A DNA stretch of 12,325 nt from Saccharofermentans sp. Its GTDB lineage: Bacteria; Bacillota_A; Clostridia; Saccharofermentanales; Saccharofermentanaceae. A program made the position numbers and the translations under genes. Location of the stretch: contig JAILHX010000063.1 in the NCBI GenBank assembly GCA_024695565.1, positions 1-12,325 on the forward strand, in the 5' to 3' direction. The notes under the pieces were generated by a model. It was not told the origin of the DNA. It saw only the letters and a program-made list of their open reading frames with translations, and searched no databases. Shown piece after piece: positions 1-6,113 of the stretch. How positions within the stretch are numbered: the first letter of the stretch is position 1; each line of letters starts with the position of its first letter.

Positions 1-504
1 ATTTTCGAACCTAAACTTCATCAGCATAGCCTGCAAAAAGCTCAATGTGCATCCGTGAGACACGACAAGGATCTTCTCATCGGGGCTTTCGACTATCTGC
101 TTACAGAAGGGCTCTATTCTGTTCCAAAGGTCTCTGTCAGACTCGGCATCCTCAAAAGGTCTGTAATCGGGATCATAGCCGGCCGGAGGGATCTTATGCT
201 CGTCATACCAATCCCACGGCTTGCCATTGCCCTCGCCCGCATTCACTTCTCTGATAAGTTCTGAGAACTTGGGCGTGATATGAAGTGTCTTATTCATCTC
301 ATCTGCCGTCTGCGCTGTACGGGTCAAATCTGAGCAGTACATGATGTATCCGTCGTCACAGCCTTCAGTTAAGAGCCATTTTCCGATCTCAAAAGCCTGC
401 TGATGCCCCTTTTCCGTGAGCGGCCAATTACCCCAGGCTCCGGCATGTCCGTTAAGATGGTGCTCCGATTCAGTATGCTGAACTGTGATTATCGTTTTGC
501 TCAT
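1..504 (-). CDS. Histidine phosphatase family protein, 3' end beyond the left edge
   Basis: The frame reads MSKTIITVQHTESEHH from the ATG at 504 and stays open for 168 codons to base 1, so the C-terminus is missing. It has the phosphoglycerate mutase-like fold signature: a leading beta strand followed by the catalytic histidine (H10), then LTEKGHQQA (residues 29-37), a YCSDLTRTAQTA motif near residue 57, and a second catalytic-type histidine in VVSHGC near residue 150. The usual RHG triad is QHT here, so the phosphate-binding Arg next to the catalytic His is replaced. I recall a clostridial subgroup of this family with a QH[TC]xSxHH start, so this is probably a subfamily trait and not damage. 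The substrate is unknown; family members remove phosphate from sugars, nucleotides or proteins, and no signal peptide suggests a cytosolic enzyme. An AAGGGG ribosome site lies about 7 bases before the ATG. The fold is confident, the function is not. Confidence 0.9.
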   Translation of the reverse strand, partial: MSKTIITVQHTESEHHLNGHAGAWGNWPLTEKGHQQAFEIGKWLLTEGCDDGYIMYCSDLTRTAQTADEMNKTLHITPKFSELIREVNAGEGNGKPWDWYDEHKIPPAGYDPDYRPFEDAESDRDLWNRIEPFCKQIVESPDEKILVVSHGCTLSFLQAMLMKFRFEN

Positions 505-626
505 GACTATACCCCTTAATCCATTATCCTATATATTATTCCAACCAAGAGCAATTGACTATTTATAGCCAATAACTAAAGCCCAATCATACCCACTTCT
601 TTAGCTGATATGATTATAATTCGAAT

Positions 627-668
627 TTTTCGGCAAAAACAACAATGCAGTGCTGTTTTTGCCGAAAA
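627..668 (-). repeat. Long perfect inverted repeat (hairpin)
   Basis: Arms 627-641 and 654-668 are perfect 15-base reverse complements (TTTTCGGCAAAAACA and TGTTTTTGCCGAAAA) around a 12-base centre. Read as minus-strand RNA, the centre adds three more pairs including one G-U, giving an 18-bp stem with a 6-base loop (645-650). On the plus strand one of those added pairs would be A-C, so a minus-strand transcript fits better. No T-run follows either arm, so it is not a standard intrinsic terminator. It may be a back-up 3' structure behind the terminator at 684-719, a processing site, or a remnant of a small mobile repeat. Confidence 0.6.
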
Positions 669-683
669 GAGCAGAGGCAATAG

Positions 684-719
684 AAAAAGGGGTGATAACG
701 GGAAAACCGTCACCACCCC
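684..719 (-). terminator. Rho-independent terminator, minus strand
   Basis: On the minus strand a 13-bp stem (719-707 with 701-689) closes a five-base TTTTC loop and is followed directly by TTTTT (688-684). Two stem pairs are G-U in minus-strand RNA, but the same positions would be A-C mismatches on the plus strand, so the direction is clear. It lies 155 bases beyond the stop of the 161-residue gene and only 36 bases beyond the possible short ORF at 756-842. It probably ends the 2090-875 operon, and may originally have belonged to a gene whose 3' end is now the short ORF. Confidence 0.88.
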
Positions 720-755
720 CATAAGTCTCAGATCATTTCACTGTGGTGATAACTC

Positions 756-842
756 TTACTGTACACTCTTTCTCTTCTTTCTCTCGAGAAGAACAACTCC
801 GAACAATGCACCTGCTTTCAAAGTCTCTAAAGTCATATGCAT
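756..842 (-). pseudogene. Possible 28-residue ORF or remnant of a sorting-signal-like C-terminus
   Basis: The minus-strand frame from ATG at 842 (or 836) to TAA at 756-758 encodes a peptide ending GALFGVVLLERKKRKSVQ: a short hydrophobic run followed by a strongly basic tail. This is how cell-wall-anchored (LPXTG-type) proteins end, but no LPXTG motif precedes it, the hydrophobic run is short, and the frame is blocked by a TAG 54 bases upstream of the ATG. There is no clear ribosome site. Its position just before a strong same-strand terminator suggests the surviving 3' end of a decayed surface-protein gene. A tiny genuine membrane peptide is the alternative. Not a confident gene. Confidence 0.35.
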
Positions 843-874
843 GCCGTTGATTGAATTATCCCTGTGTGATTGAT

Positions 875-1360
875 TTAACTGTCTGATGCCATATCCATTC
901 TAATAAATTCCGCATCGCTTCCAACTGTTCTGTAATAATCTAAATATCTACTTCCTCTACCAGGCTTCATAACCCAGAAAGATATATACATTTCACATGA
1001 ATTCATACTATGTTCAGGGTGTTCTTCGAGGTGTTCATTAATTAGGGCAACAGTTTGTTCGCATATTTCCTCATAAGACTTATCCTTGTTGTCAGAACCC
1101 GTATATGACTCTCGTATATATATCTGCCATGACACAGAATCATCATCATACTCTGGGTTTTGAAAAGAAATATATCTGTCCATTGTATTCAATACATATA
1201 TTTCAATGTCTTCGACGTTTTCGTGATACTGCTTCTGTGCATCTGAGGGCGGAATCTTACTAATCAATATCAAAACAAGAAATACCACGAAACATAGAGC
1301 TATAACTATAGCGATAATGTCAATTAATATTTTCGCTGGTTTTAATTTAACCGTAGTCAT
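875..1360 (-). CDS. Single-pass membrane protein of unknown function
   Basis: This 161-residue protein has a short basic N-terminus, one strong transmembrane segment at about residues 11-34 (ILIDIIAIVIALCFVVFLVL and following) and a roughly 125-residue, acidic, Tyr-rich domain that should lie outside the membrane. There is no lipobox and no obvious cleavage site, so an uncleaved anchor is likely. The start is supported by a CCGGAGAAG ribosome site about 10 bases before the ATG. It begins 22 bases after the lipoprotein gene ending at 1383 and has no promoter of its own that I can see, so the two genes are probably co-transcribed and both end at the terminator at 684-719. I do not recognise the family. 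The pairing of a lipoprotein with a membrane-anchored exodomain suggests that both work at the outer face of the membrane, but this is inference. Confidence 0.78.
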   Translation of the reverse strand: MTTVKLKPAKILIDIIAIVIALCFVVFLVLILISKIPPSDAQKQYHENVEDIEIYVLNTMDRYISFQNPEYDDDSVSWQIYIRESYTGSDNKDKSYEEICEQTVALINEHLEEHPEHSMNSCEMYISFWVMKPGRGSRYLDYYRTVGSDAEFIRMDMASDS

Positions 1361-1382
1361 AAATCTGCTTCTCCGGAGCTAT

Positions 1383-2090
1383 TTACAGGTCCGGAGCCCA
1401 ATTCGTCATGCAGTCTTTTTCCTTCACAGTTTCCCATTTATCGGAATCAGCAAAGTAGTACTGATAAACCACATCATATTTGTAGTCTTCCCAATTGAAT
1501 CCGTATCCGGACTGCTGAATGACTTTTTTCTGTTTAAATTCAGCTACACAAGCATCGTAGTCCACATCACTAAAGCCCCTGAACGGCAAAATACGGATCT
1601 CATAATATGACATCACCTCTGATTCTTTTGTCGGAAGCCTGAATTCGCGTGAATACTTGGCTGTATCCATCTGATCGTTGGCGCTGTGAAAGATCGTAGT
1701 AAATTTAAATCCCACATATTTTTTCCCGTTCTCTCTGCGATATAAGATTCCCTCCAGAAACTGCTGCAGCCAAACCTTATTTGTTATAAACAATTCCACA
1801 TTCTGAAGACCGACCGGAGAAGAATCATCAAAAACGAGCGTCACATAATCCAGCCCCCTATAATACCCTTCATATTTGAGCATGTTTTTAGGATTGCATT
1901 TATTGAAATCCCCGTCGGTACGGATATCGCCCAGATCATCAACCGAGATCTTGTCCAACGCATCTTCGACAACATATTTATATGTATAACCGCGCTTTTC
2001 GAAAACGCCGCATCCAGACATAAGCAATATAAAGGATAAGATCTGAACTACTGCTAATGTCTTGGTTATAACTGATGCATTCTTGTTCAT
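1383..2090 (-). CDS. Putative lipoprotein of unknown function
   Basis: The 235-residue product has a clear lipoprotein signal peptide: basic MNKNASVITK, a hydrophobic core, and a lipobox ending LLMSGC, with the lipidated cysteine at residue 27. After export and lipidation it would sit on the outer face of the cytoplasmic membrane. The mature part is rich in Tyr, Asp and aromatic beta-type stretches and contains no catalytic motif that I recognise. The ATG at 2090 is fixed by a near-perfect GGAGGT ribosome site 5 bases upstream. It is the first gene of a two-gene unit with the single-pass membrane protein that follows 22 bases later. Upstream (2091-2170) is AT-rich but shows no promoter that I can define. 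Family unknown; confidence is high that it is a real lipoprotein. Confidence 0.85.
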   Translation of the reverse strand: MNKNASVITKTLAVVQILSFILLMSGCGVFEKRGYTYKYVVEDALDKISVDDLGDIRTDGDFNKCNPKNMLKYEGYYRGLDYVTLVFDDSSPVGLQNVELFITNKVWLQQFLEGILYRRENGKKYVGFKFTTIFHSANDQMDTAKYSREFRLPTKESEVMSYYEIRILPFRGFSDVDYDACVAEFKQKKVIQQSGYGFNWEDYKYDVVYQYYFADSDKWETVKEKDCMTNWAPDL

Positions 2091-2170
2091 AACTTACCTC
2101 CGCTCATTGACTAATTAAAACATAGAACTGTAAATCACGTATTAGCTTAGTTTATTTTGTTGTTTATATT

Positions 2171-2430
2171 CTATACTCGAACAGACTCCAGGACCACCTT
2201 GATATTATTCTCATTCGGAATGATGATGTTTATGTCTATTTCCGGGTGATCCTTAACGTATAATCTAAGAAATCCCATCAGGTTATCTTTTGATTCCATG
2301 TAATCGTCGATGACCGTCTGATCGCCTATAACAGAGTCTATTATAGTCCTCTATCAGAGCATTTCCTCTATTGCTAACTGCCTGAAACTTGGCAAGTTTG
2401 GTATAACGGACCTTCGGATCAGACAACACT
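2171..2430 (-). pseudogene. Frameshifted coding remnant between the HEAT gene and the lipoprotein operon
   Basis: Two adjacent minus-strand frames read like one broken protein. The first, beginning inside the HEAT gene's last codons (near 2430), gives LSDPKVRYTKLAKFQAVSN, then RGNALIEDYN. Near 2340-2350 the sense passes to another frame, open from 2350 to a TAG at 2171-2173: IIDSVIGDQTVIDDYMESK, then about 40 residues ending NIKVVLESVRV. In each frame the protein-like character stops where the other begins. No ATG with a ribosome site precedes either part. This fits a gene that has lost its 5' end and carries a frameshift, perhaps once joined to the HEAT-repeat gene immediately upstream. I do not recognise the family. 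A sequencing indel could produce the same picture. Confidence 0.5.
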
Positions 2431-2760
2431 GTCCTTAAGCTTATCGAATGCTTTCCTCGCAACCTGCTTTACATTAGGATCAGGGTCATTGAAAGCCAGT
2501 TTCTTTACATACTCCTCGCAGTTTTTAGCGTGAATGGCAGCTGCAGCTTCTGCGGCCGATGCTCTTACCAACGGAGATTGGTCTCGTAAAAGTTCAATCA
2601 ATGCCATGCCGGAATCGTATGTTGGTATCATTCCCAGGGCCATAGCTACAGTCATTCTTACGTCTTCGTTGGGATTATTGATGTGTTTTACTATGGCTCC
2701 CAATTTCTGCTTTGTCCCGAGCTTAAGTATCTTTTCTTTCAAAGAATCAGAAAATGCCAT
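2419..2760 (-). CDS. Small HEAT-repeat (PBS lyase-like) protein
   Basis: From the ATG at 2760 this is a 113-residue soluble protein made almost entirely of HEAT/PBS-lyase-type helical hairpins. Typical repeat cores are visible: NPNEDVRMTVAMALGMI, then SPLVRASAAEAAAAI, then DPDPNVKQVARKAF, each about 30-40 residues apart. Such repeats form curved protein-binding surfaces; no catalytic domain is present. A longer frame begins at an ATG at 2790, but a TATAAT -10 element ends only 8 bases upstream of it, which would put the transcript start almost on that codon. The ATG at 2760 instead has an AGAAGGGA site in the leader, though with long spacing (about 13 bases), so I prefer 2760. The stop overlaps the start of a frameshifted remnant, so the protein may once have been longer. 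The partner is unknown. Confidence 0.8.
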   Translation of the reverse strand: MAFSDSLKEKILKLGTKQKLGAIVKHINNPNEDVRMTVAMALGMIPTYDSGMALIELLRDQSPLVRASAAEAAAAIHAKNCEEYVKKLAFNDPDPNVKQVARKAFDKLKDSVV

Positions 2761-2798
2761 TTCCGTAATGACTTCCCTTCTATCTATCATCCATTTGT

Positions 2799-2826
2799 AT
2801 TATAGGACGCTCGAAAACCATTACAA
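2799..2826 (-). promoter_or_regulatory. Sigma-A-type promoter for the HEAT-repeat gene
   Basis: On the minus strand, TTGTAA (2826-2821), a 16-base spacer and a perfect TATAAT (2804-2799) stand directly before the HEAT gene. The predicted transcript start is near 2792, which supports translation from the inner ATG at 2760. Confidence 0.6.
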
Positions 2827-2897
2827 ACAAAGATATCTGATATTGTTCAAATCTTGCTGTTTATCATCAAAAAGCCTGAGATTGCTCACCGAAAAAC

Positions 2898-3329
2898 TTA
2901 TGAAGTAACGGCGAGGACGAAAATAACTATAAATAAATACGCGAACGGCAACAGGAGCGCAGAAATAACTATTCCTGCTATAGCAAAGGGTTTTCCTTTT
3001 GTTCCCATGCTCTTTGTTTTCCTAAGGCCGACGATCGAGAATATCAGACCCACTATAGGGCCAGCTGCCGTGATGAAAACCATGACTAAAAGATACATGT
3101 TATACACGGCCATCAAAGCGGAATCTAATTGATAGGATCGCATCCAGATAACATTAAAAAATAAAACAATGCCTATAATGGACACAAAATCTGCTATAAG
3201 AGCGATCAATATCCGTTTTTCAAAACGTCGTTTAACAGGGCTCTGAACACCCGGAAATAAATATCCGCACAGATCGCATGCAGGTAATGAATCCGCCTGT
3301 GGTGCTCCGCAATTAGGACATGTCTTCAT
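2898..3329 (-). CDS. Zinc-ribbon membrane protein (DUF4190-like)
   Basis: The 143-residue product starts MKTCPNCGAPQ and carries an N-terminal zinc ribbon with cysteines at 4, 7, 18 and 21 (CPNC-x10-CDLC). Three or four transmembrane segments follow: about 39-60, one long or two short segments between about 70 and 104, and one at about 115-142. The stretch GLIFSIVGLRKTK followed by GKPFAIAGIVIS resembles the end of DUF4190 membrane proteins. The role is unknown; the ribbon should be cytoplasmic and may bind a protein partner. A longer frame from a TTG at 3443 exists, but that TTG is part of the -35 element TTGACT and the extra 38 residues look like leader. The ATG at 3329 has an AGGAGA site, although with unusually long spacing (about 18 bases), so the exact start is less certain than the gene. 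Confidence 0.8.
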   Translation of the reverse strand: MKTCPNCGAPQADSLPACDLCGYLFPGVQSPVKRRFEKRILIALIADFVSIIGIVLFFNVIWMRSYQLDSALMAVYNMYLLVMVFITAAGPIVGLIFSIVGLRKTKSMGTKGKPFAIAGIVISALLLPFAYLFIVIFVLAVTS

Positions 3330-3414
3330 AAGGTTATCTTGGTTTCTTCTCCTGCGAAAAATATATAGCAGCCAAATGGGTTCAAGCAAGAAAGCATAGC
3401 TGATACTATGAGAA

Positions 3415-3443
3415 ATATTAGTGTTATAAATTATTTTAGTCAA
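3415..3443 (-). promoter_or_regulatory. Sigma-A-type promoter for the zinc-ribbon membrane protein
   Basis: On the minus strand, TTGACT (3443-3438), a 17-base spacer and TAATAT (3420-3415) form a good promoter. A start near 3408 would leave a leader of about 80 bases before the ATG at 3329. The esterase gene is transcribed the other way from the neighbouring AT-rich stretch (3444-3500), so control sites may be shared. I could not define the plus-strand promoter. Confidence 0.55.
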
Positions 3444-3516
3444 TGTTAATTAAATATTCTTCTTATGCTATTCTAAAGTCGTAACATTCGGAATCCGGGT
3501 CAATATGGGGACGACT

Positions 3517-4422
3517 ATGAGTAACAACATTCCTTACAAAAGAACGCTTTCTATTATCCTGATCTTCACTTTGGTGCTGGGGATCTGTTCGTGTGCATCA
3601 CCCAAGCAGCGGCCACAGAGTCTTATCTCAGACGTTGTTCTCGTAGAGGACAATACTTACGAGTGCAAATTCAAAGAGATGACATTCAAGTTCATGCTCT
3701 TCCTGCCGGAGAAGATGGGCAGCAACACTCCGCTAATCATCATGATGTGCGGTCTCGGCAACAACAGTTTGTCATTCCAGAACAAGACTCACATGGAAGA
3801 GACGGCCTGCCCAAGGGGCTACGCTGTCTGCTATGTTCAACCGGGTCAGGGAACGGGCGGCAGAGGCTGGGATTGCGGAATCGTGGATCCTGCTGAAGTT
3901 GACAGTCTTGAATACATCGTAAATCTTGTTATATACCTTCAGGATGAGTACGGTCTGTCTAAGGTGAAGGCTTTCGCAGCGGGTTTCTCGAACGGCGGCT
4001 TCATGGCGCACAGAGTGGCAGCGGAAGCATCCGATACTTTTCTGGCGGCGGCATCGGTCGCAGGCGTGATGGCGTCATTGGTGTGGGACGCAAGACCTGA
4101 GAAGACAGAGATAGGCTTTCTTGAGATCTACGGAACCATCGATAATGCCGTTCCGCAGAACGGCAATGGAACGGCGGACGCCTCTCCTCACCCGGCGATC
4201 GAAGATACAATGGATTACTGGGTTTCCGCAAACGGCCTGAGTTCATCAAGTACGGAGACTCTGTCAGACAGAGCCGTAATCACAAAGTACGACAGTCCCT
4301 TCTCGAGACCTCAGGTGTGGACGGTAGTCGTTGACGAAGGCGAGCATGTATGGCCCACAGTGGACTACGCAGGATTTGATACCAACAGTCTGATACTGGA
4401 TTTCTTTGATCAGTGTTCGTGA
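3517..4422 (+). CDS. Secreted lipoprotein alpha/beta-hydrolase (PHB depolymerase/feruloyl esterase-like)
   Basis: This 301-residue alpha/beta-hydrolase has the layout of the LpqC/polyhydroxybutyrate depolymerase-like esterases. The N-terminus (basic NIPYKR, hydrophobic LSIILIFTLVLG, then ICSC) is a lipoprotein signal, probably with the lipidated Cys at 26, so the enzyme would be displayed outside the cell. The catalytic set is visible: nucleophile Ser158 in GFSNGG, acid Asp209 in GTIDNAVP, and His277 in GEHVWP. PLIIMMCG near residue 72 takes the oxyanion-hole position, with Cys where relatives often have His. Likely substrates are ester-linked plant polysaccharide decorations or other extracellular esters, but the exact substrate is not shown. 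An in-frame ATG at 3505 is possible; 3517 is preferred because GGGGA lies 5 bases upstream of it. The next gene follows after 12 bases. Confidence 0.88.
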   Translation: MSNNIPYKRTLSIILIFTLVLGICSCASPKQRPQSLISDVVLVEDNTYECKFKEMTFKFMLFLPEKMGSNTPLIIMMCGLGNNSLSFQNKTHMEETACPRGYAVCYVQPGQGTGGRGWDCGIVDPAEVDSLEYIVNLVIYLQDEYGLSKVKAFAAGFSNGGFMAHRVAAEASDTFLAAASVAGVMASLVWDARPEKTEIGFLEIYGTIDNAVPQNGNGTADASPHPAIEDTMDYWVSANGLSSSSTETLSDRAVITKYDSPFSRPQVWTVVVDEGEHVWPTVDYAGFDTNSLILDFFDQCS

Positions 4423-4434
4423 GGAGGGCTATAT

Positions 4435-5508
4435 ATGGGCCTATTTGAAATCCCATGGAAAAACAGAAGACTTAAGACTGGGGACCCGAAACACCGGCAG
4501 AAGATTGTAAACTCAATCGACAAGCTGAAAACGGAAGAGGAACTCATGGAGGTCCTTTGCACATCCCCGCATGAATTTGCTAGAATCGAGGTGCTGAACC
4601 GCCTTTCAACAGAGCGGCTTTTCCGCTTTGCGCTGGAACAGTTCCCGGAAGGTTTTTCTGAAGGGTTATTTGATCCTTCGACAGTAGAAAAGCATATTGT
4701 GAACAAGATCCTGGATAGGATCATACACATTCCACCCTGGGATTATAAGCGTCTCAGAGAGAATGCTTTCAAAGTGGATGATGAAGCGTTTTCAATGGTG
4801 AAGCGCCTTGCTGATGAATCACGCAACAGTGCTGTCAGCAATGCCGCTTTTGAGAAATACCGGATACTCGCAGAATATCTGTATTTCTGCAAAAGAATGA
4901 ATTCACCGGAAGAAAGATTCCGTATGGCCAAAACAGCGCAGGAGCGTGTCAAAGCGCTGAAGAAATGCAAAGAGGAAGTGATAATAGAGGCGCTGTACGA
5001 TGAGCAATATATCGTGCGTGAGGAAGCAATTCGGCGCGTTAAGGATCATAATGCTTTTGTGCAGTGGATTCTCAGCGGATCAGTTGTTCTCCCTGTCGGA
5101 GCGGAAACGTTCATGAATAAGGTAGATGAACTTAATCAAGAAGAACTGGAAACTCTCTTAAAAGGACTTCAGAAAAAGCGTTCGAAGAATGTTGAATATG
5201 AAATGCTGCTCAAACGGTTATGCGGTAAACTGGGACACATTTCCGGAAGAAACTGTTTCTGCACAAGATGCGGAGCAGAACTGACCCACAATTTTGATGA
5301 AAGCGGCATCTGTAGCAACTGTAAGGCTCGGATTATCGAAGAAGAAGAAATACGTGAGAGTCAAGGTATTAAATACCAAAGGGTAATAAATCGAAAAATA
5401 GTTAATGCCGATGGTACATTACGCAAGCATTTGGAACCTTCAATAGAGAATCTGGTTGATAGCGCAACTATGAACTGGCTTTTCCCCGATGATTATCTTC
5501 CTTATTGA
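4435..5508 (+). CDS. HEAT-like helical protein with C-terminal zinc ribbon
   Basis: This 357-residue soluble protein is mostly amphipathic helices. HEAT-like units include LYDEQYIVREEAIRRVKD (about 188-204) and a similar element near 40-58 (SPHEFARIEVLNRL). A zinc ribbon lies at about 274-296 (Cys276-TR-Cys279, then Cys293-SN-Cys296, with Cys274 and His267/285 nearby), followed by a charged tail ending WLFPDDYLPY. There is no signal peptide or membrane segment. The arrangement suggests a scaffold or adaptor, but no function is established and I do not recognise a named family. The ATG is fixed by GAGGAGGG about 6 bases upstream; this site overlaps the esterase stop codon (TGA at 4420-4422), so translation of the two is probably coupled although one product is exported and the other is cytosolic. 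It shares the HEAT theme with the gene at 2419-2760. Confidence 0.82.
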   Translation: MGLFEIPWKNRRLKTGDPKHRQKIVNSIDKLKTEEELMEVLCTSPHEFARIEVLNRLSTERLFRFALEQFPEGFSEGLFDPSTVEKHIVNKILDRIIHIPPWDYKRLRENAFKVDDEAFSMVKRLADESRNSAVSNAAFEKYRILAEYLYFCKRMNSPEERFRMAKTAQERVKALKKCKEEVIIEALYDEQYIVREEAIRRVKDHNAFVQWILSGSVVLPVGAETFMNKVDELNQEELETLLKGLQKKRSKNVEYEMLLKRLCGKLGHISGRNCFCTRCGAELTHNFDESGICSNCKARIIEEEEIRESQGIKYQRVINRKIVNADGTLRKHLEPSIENLVDSATMNWLFPDDYLPY

Positions 5509-5585
5509 TTATTGAAAACACGAATCTAGATATATTGAAGAATATCGCAATATTACAATAAGTTAATGAGAAGATAGGTGTTGTT

Positions 5586-6062
5586 ATGTTTAGAGAAATG
5601 AGACGCATTAAACAGCAGATCCCCAATGAGGAATGCATAGAGATCTTAAAAACCGAACCAAGAGGAGTTTTATCTGTCTTAGGTGATGACGGTTATCCTT
5701 ATGGCATCCCGATGGATCACTGGTATTCTGAAGCTGATGGCAAACTGTACTTTCACGGTGCCAAAGAAGGACATAAGATCGACTCCATAAAAGCGTGCGA
5801 TAAGGTCAGCTACTGCGTTATGGATAAGGGTTTCCGCAAAGAGAATGATTGGGCTCTTAATATCCGAAGTGTGGTTGTTTTCGGGCGCATGAAGATCGTT
5901 ACTGATGAAGAAAAGCGGATAGAGATCGGGACCAGCCTTTGCCGTAAGTTTACCGATGACGAAGCATATATCGAACATGAGGTCAAAAACGCGTTGCCAA
6001 GGGCCTTGTGTCTTGAACTTACTCCTGAACACATGACCGGAAAACTGGTAAATGAGTCATAG
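5586..6062 (+). CDS. Pyridoxamine 5'-phosphate oxidase-fold flavoprotein (NimA-like)
   Basis: The 158-residue protein matches the small PNPOx-like split-barrel family that includes 5-nitroimidazole-resistance (Nim) proteins. Visible signatures are MRRIKQQIP at the start, PRGVLSVLGDDGYPYGIPM (about 25-43), and KLYFHGAKEGHKIDSIK (about 53-69), a stretch characteristic of these FMN- or haem-binding proteins. The C-terminal element ALCLELTPEHMTGK is also typical. Members bind a flavin-type cofactor as dimers in the cytosol, and most have no proven substrate. A Nim-type nitroreductase activity is possible but cannot be concluded. AGGTG lies about 7 bases before the ATG. It is 77 bases downstream of the HEAT/zinc-ribbon gene and ends just before a terminator, so it may be the last gene of the esterase unit or have its own promoter in the AT-rich gap. 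Confidence 0.88.
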   Translation: MFREMRRIKQQIPNEECIEILKTEPRGVLSVLGDDGYPYGIPMDHWYSEADGKLYFHGAKEGHKIDSIKACDKVSYCVMDKGFRKENDWALNIRSVVVFGRMKIVTDEEKRIEIGTSLCRKFTDDEAYIEHEVKNALPRALCLELTPEHMTGKLVNES

Positions 6063-6067
6063 AAAGA

Positions 6068-6105
6068 AGTTCCCTATTCATCAATGAATTTTAGGGAGCT
6101 TTTTT
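6068..6105 (+). terminator. Rho-independent terminator after the PNPOx gene
   Basis: An outer stem AGTTCCCT/AGGGAGCT (one G-U pair) and an inner stem ATTCA/TGAAT with a TCAA loop form a hairpin at 6068-6100, separated by a three-base bulge and followed by a T-run to 6105. It lies between two convergent genes (stops at 6062 and 6114). On the minus strand the hairpin is followed by TTCTTTCT, so it may also serve the 6114-7100 gene. Confidence 0.8.
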
Positions 6106-6113
6106 CATCCGGA

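Noticed and set aside
610..873. 87-codon plus-strand ORF in the intergenic region
   Set aside because: It runs through the 627-668 inverted repeat and the minus-strand terminator, has no ribosome site and an unprotein-like composition.
3330..3443. N-terminal extension of the zinc-ribbon membrane protein from a TTG
   Set aside because: The TTG is part of a TTGACT -35 element with a well-spaced TAATAT -10 inside the extension; the zinc ribbon naturally starts at MKTCPNCG.
4001..4249. Antisense ORFs inside the esterase, zinc-ribbon and other genes
   Set aside because: They are opposite-strand shadows of well-supported genes, rich in Arg/Ser/Pro and without ribosome sites.
5532..5553. Inverted repeat ATATTG-10-CAATAT before the PNPOx gene, as a possible operator
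   Set aside because: Six-base AT-rich arms are expected by chance in such a region, and no regulator gene is nearby.
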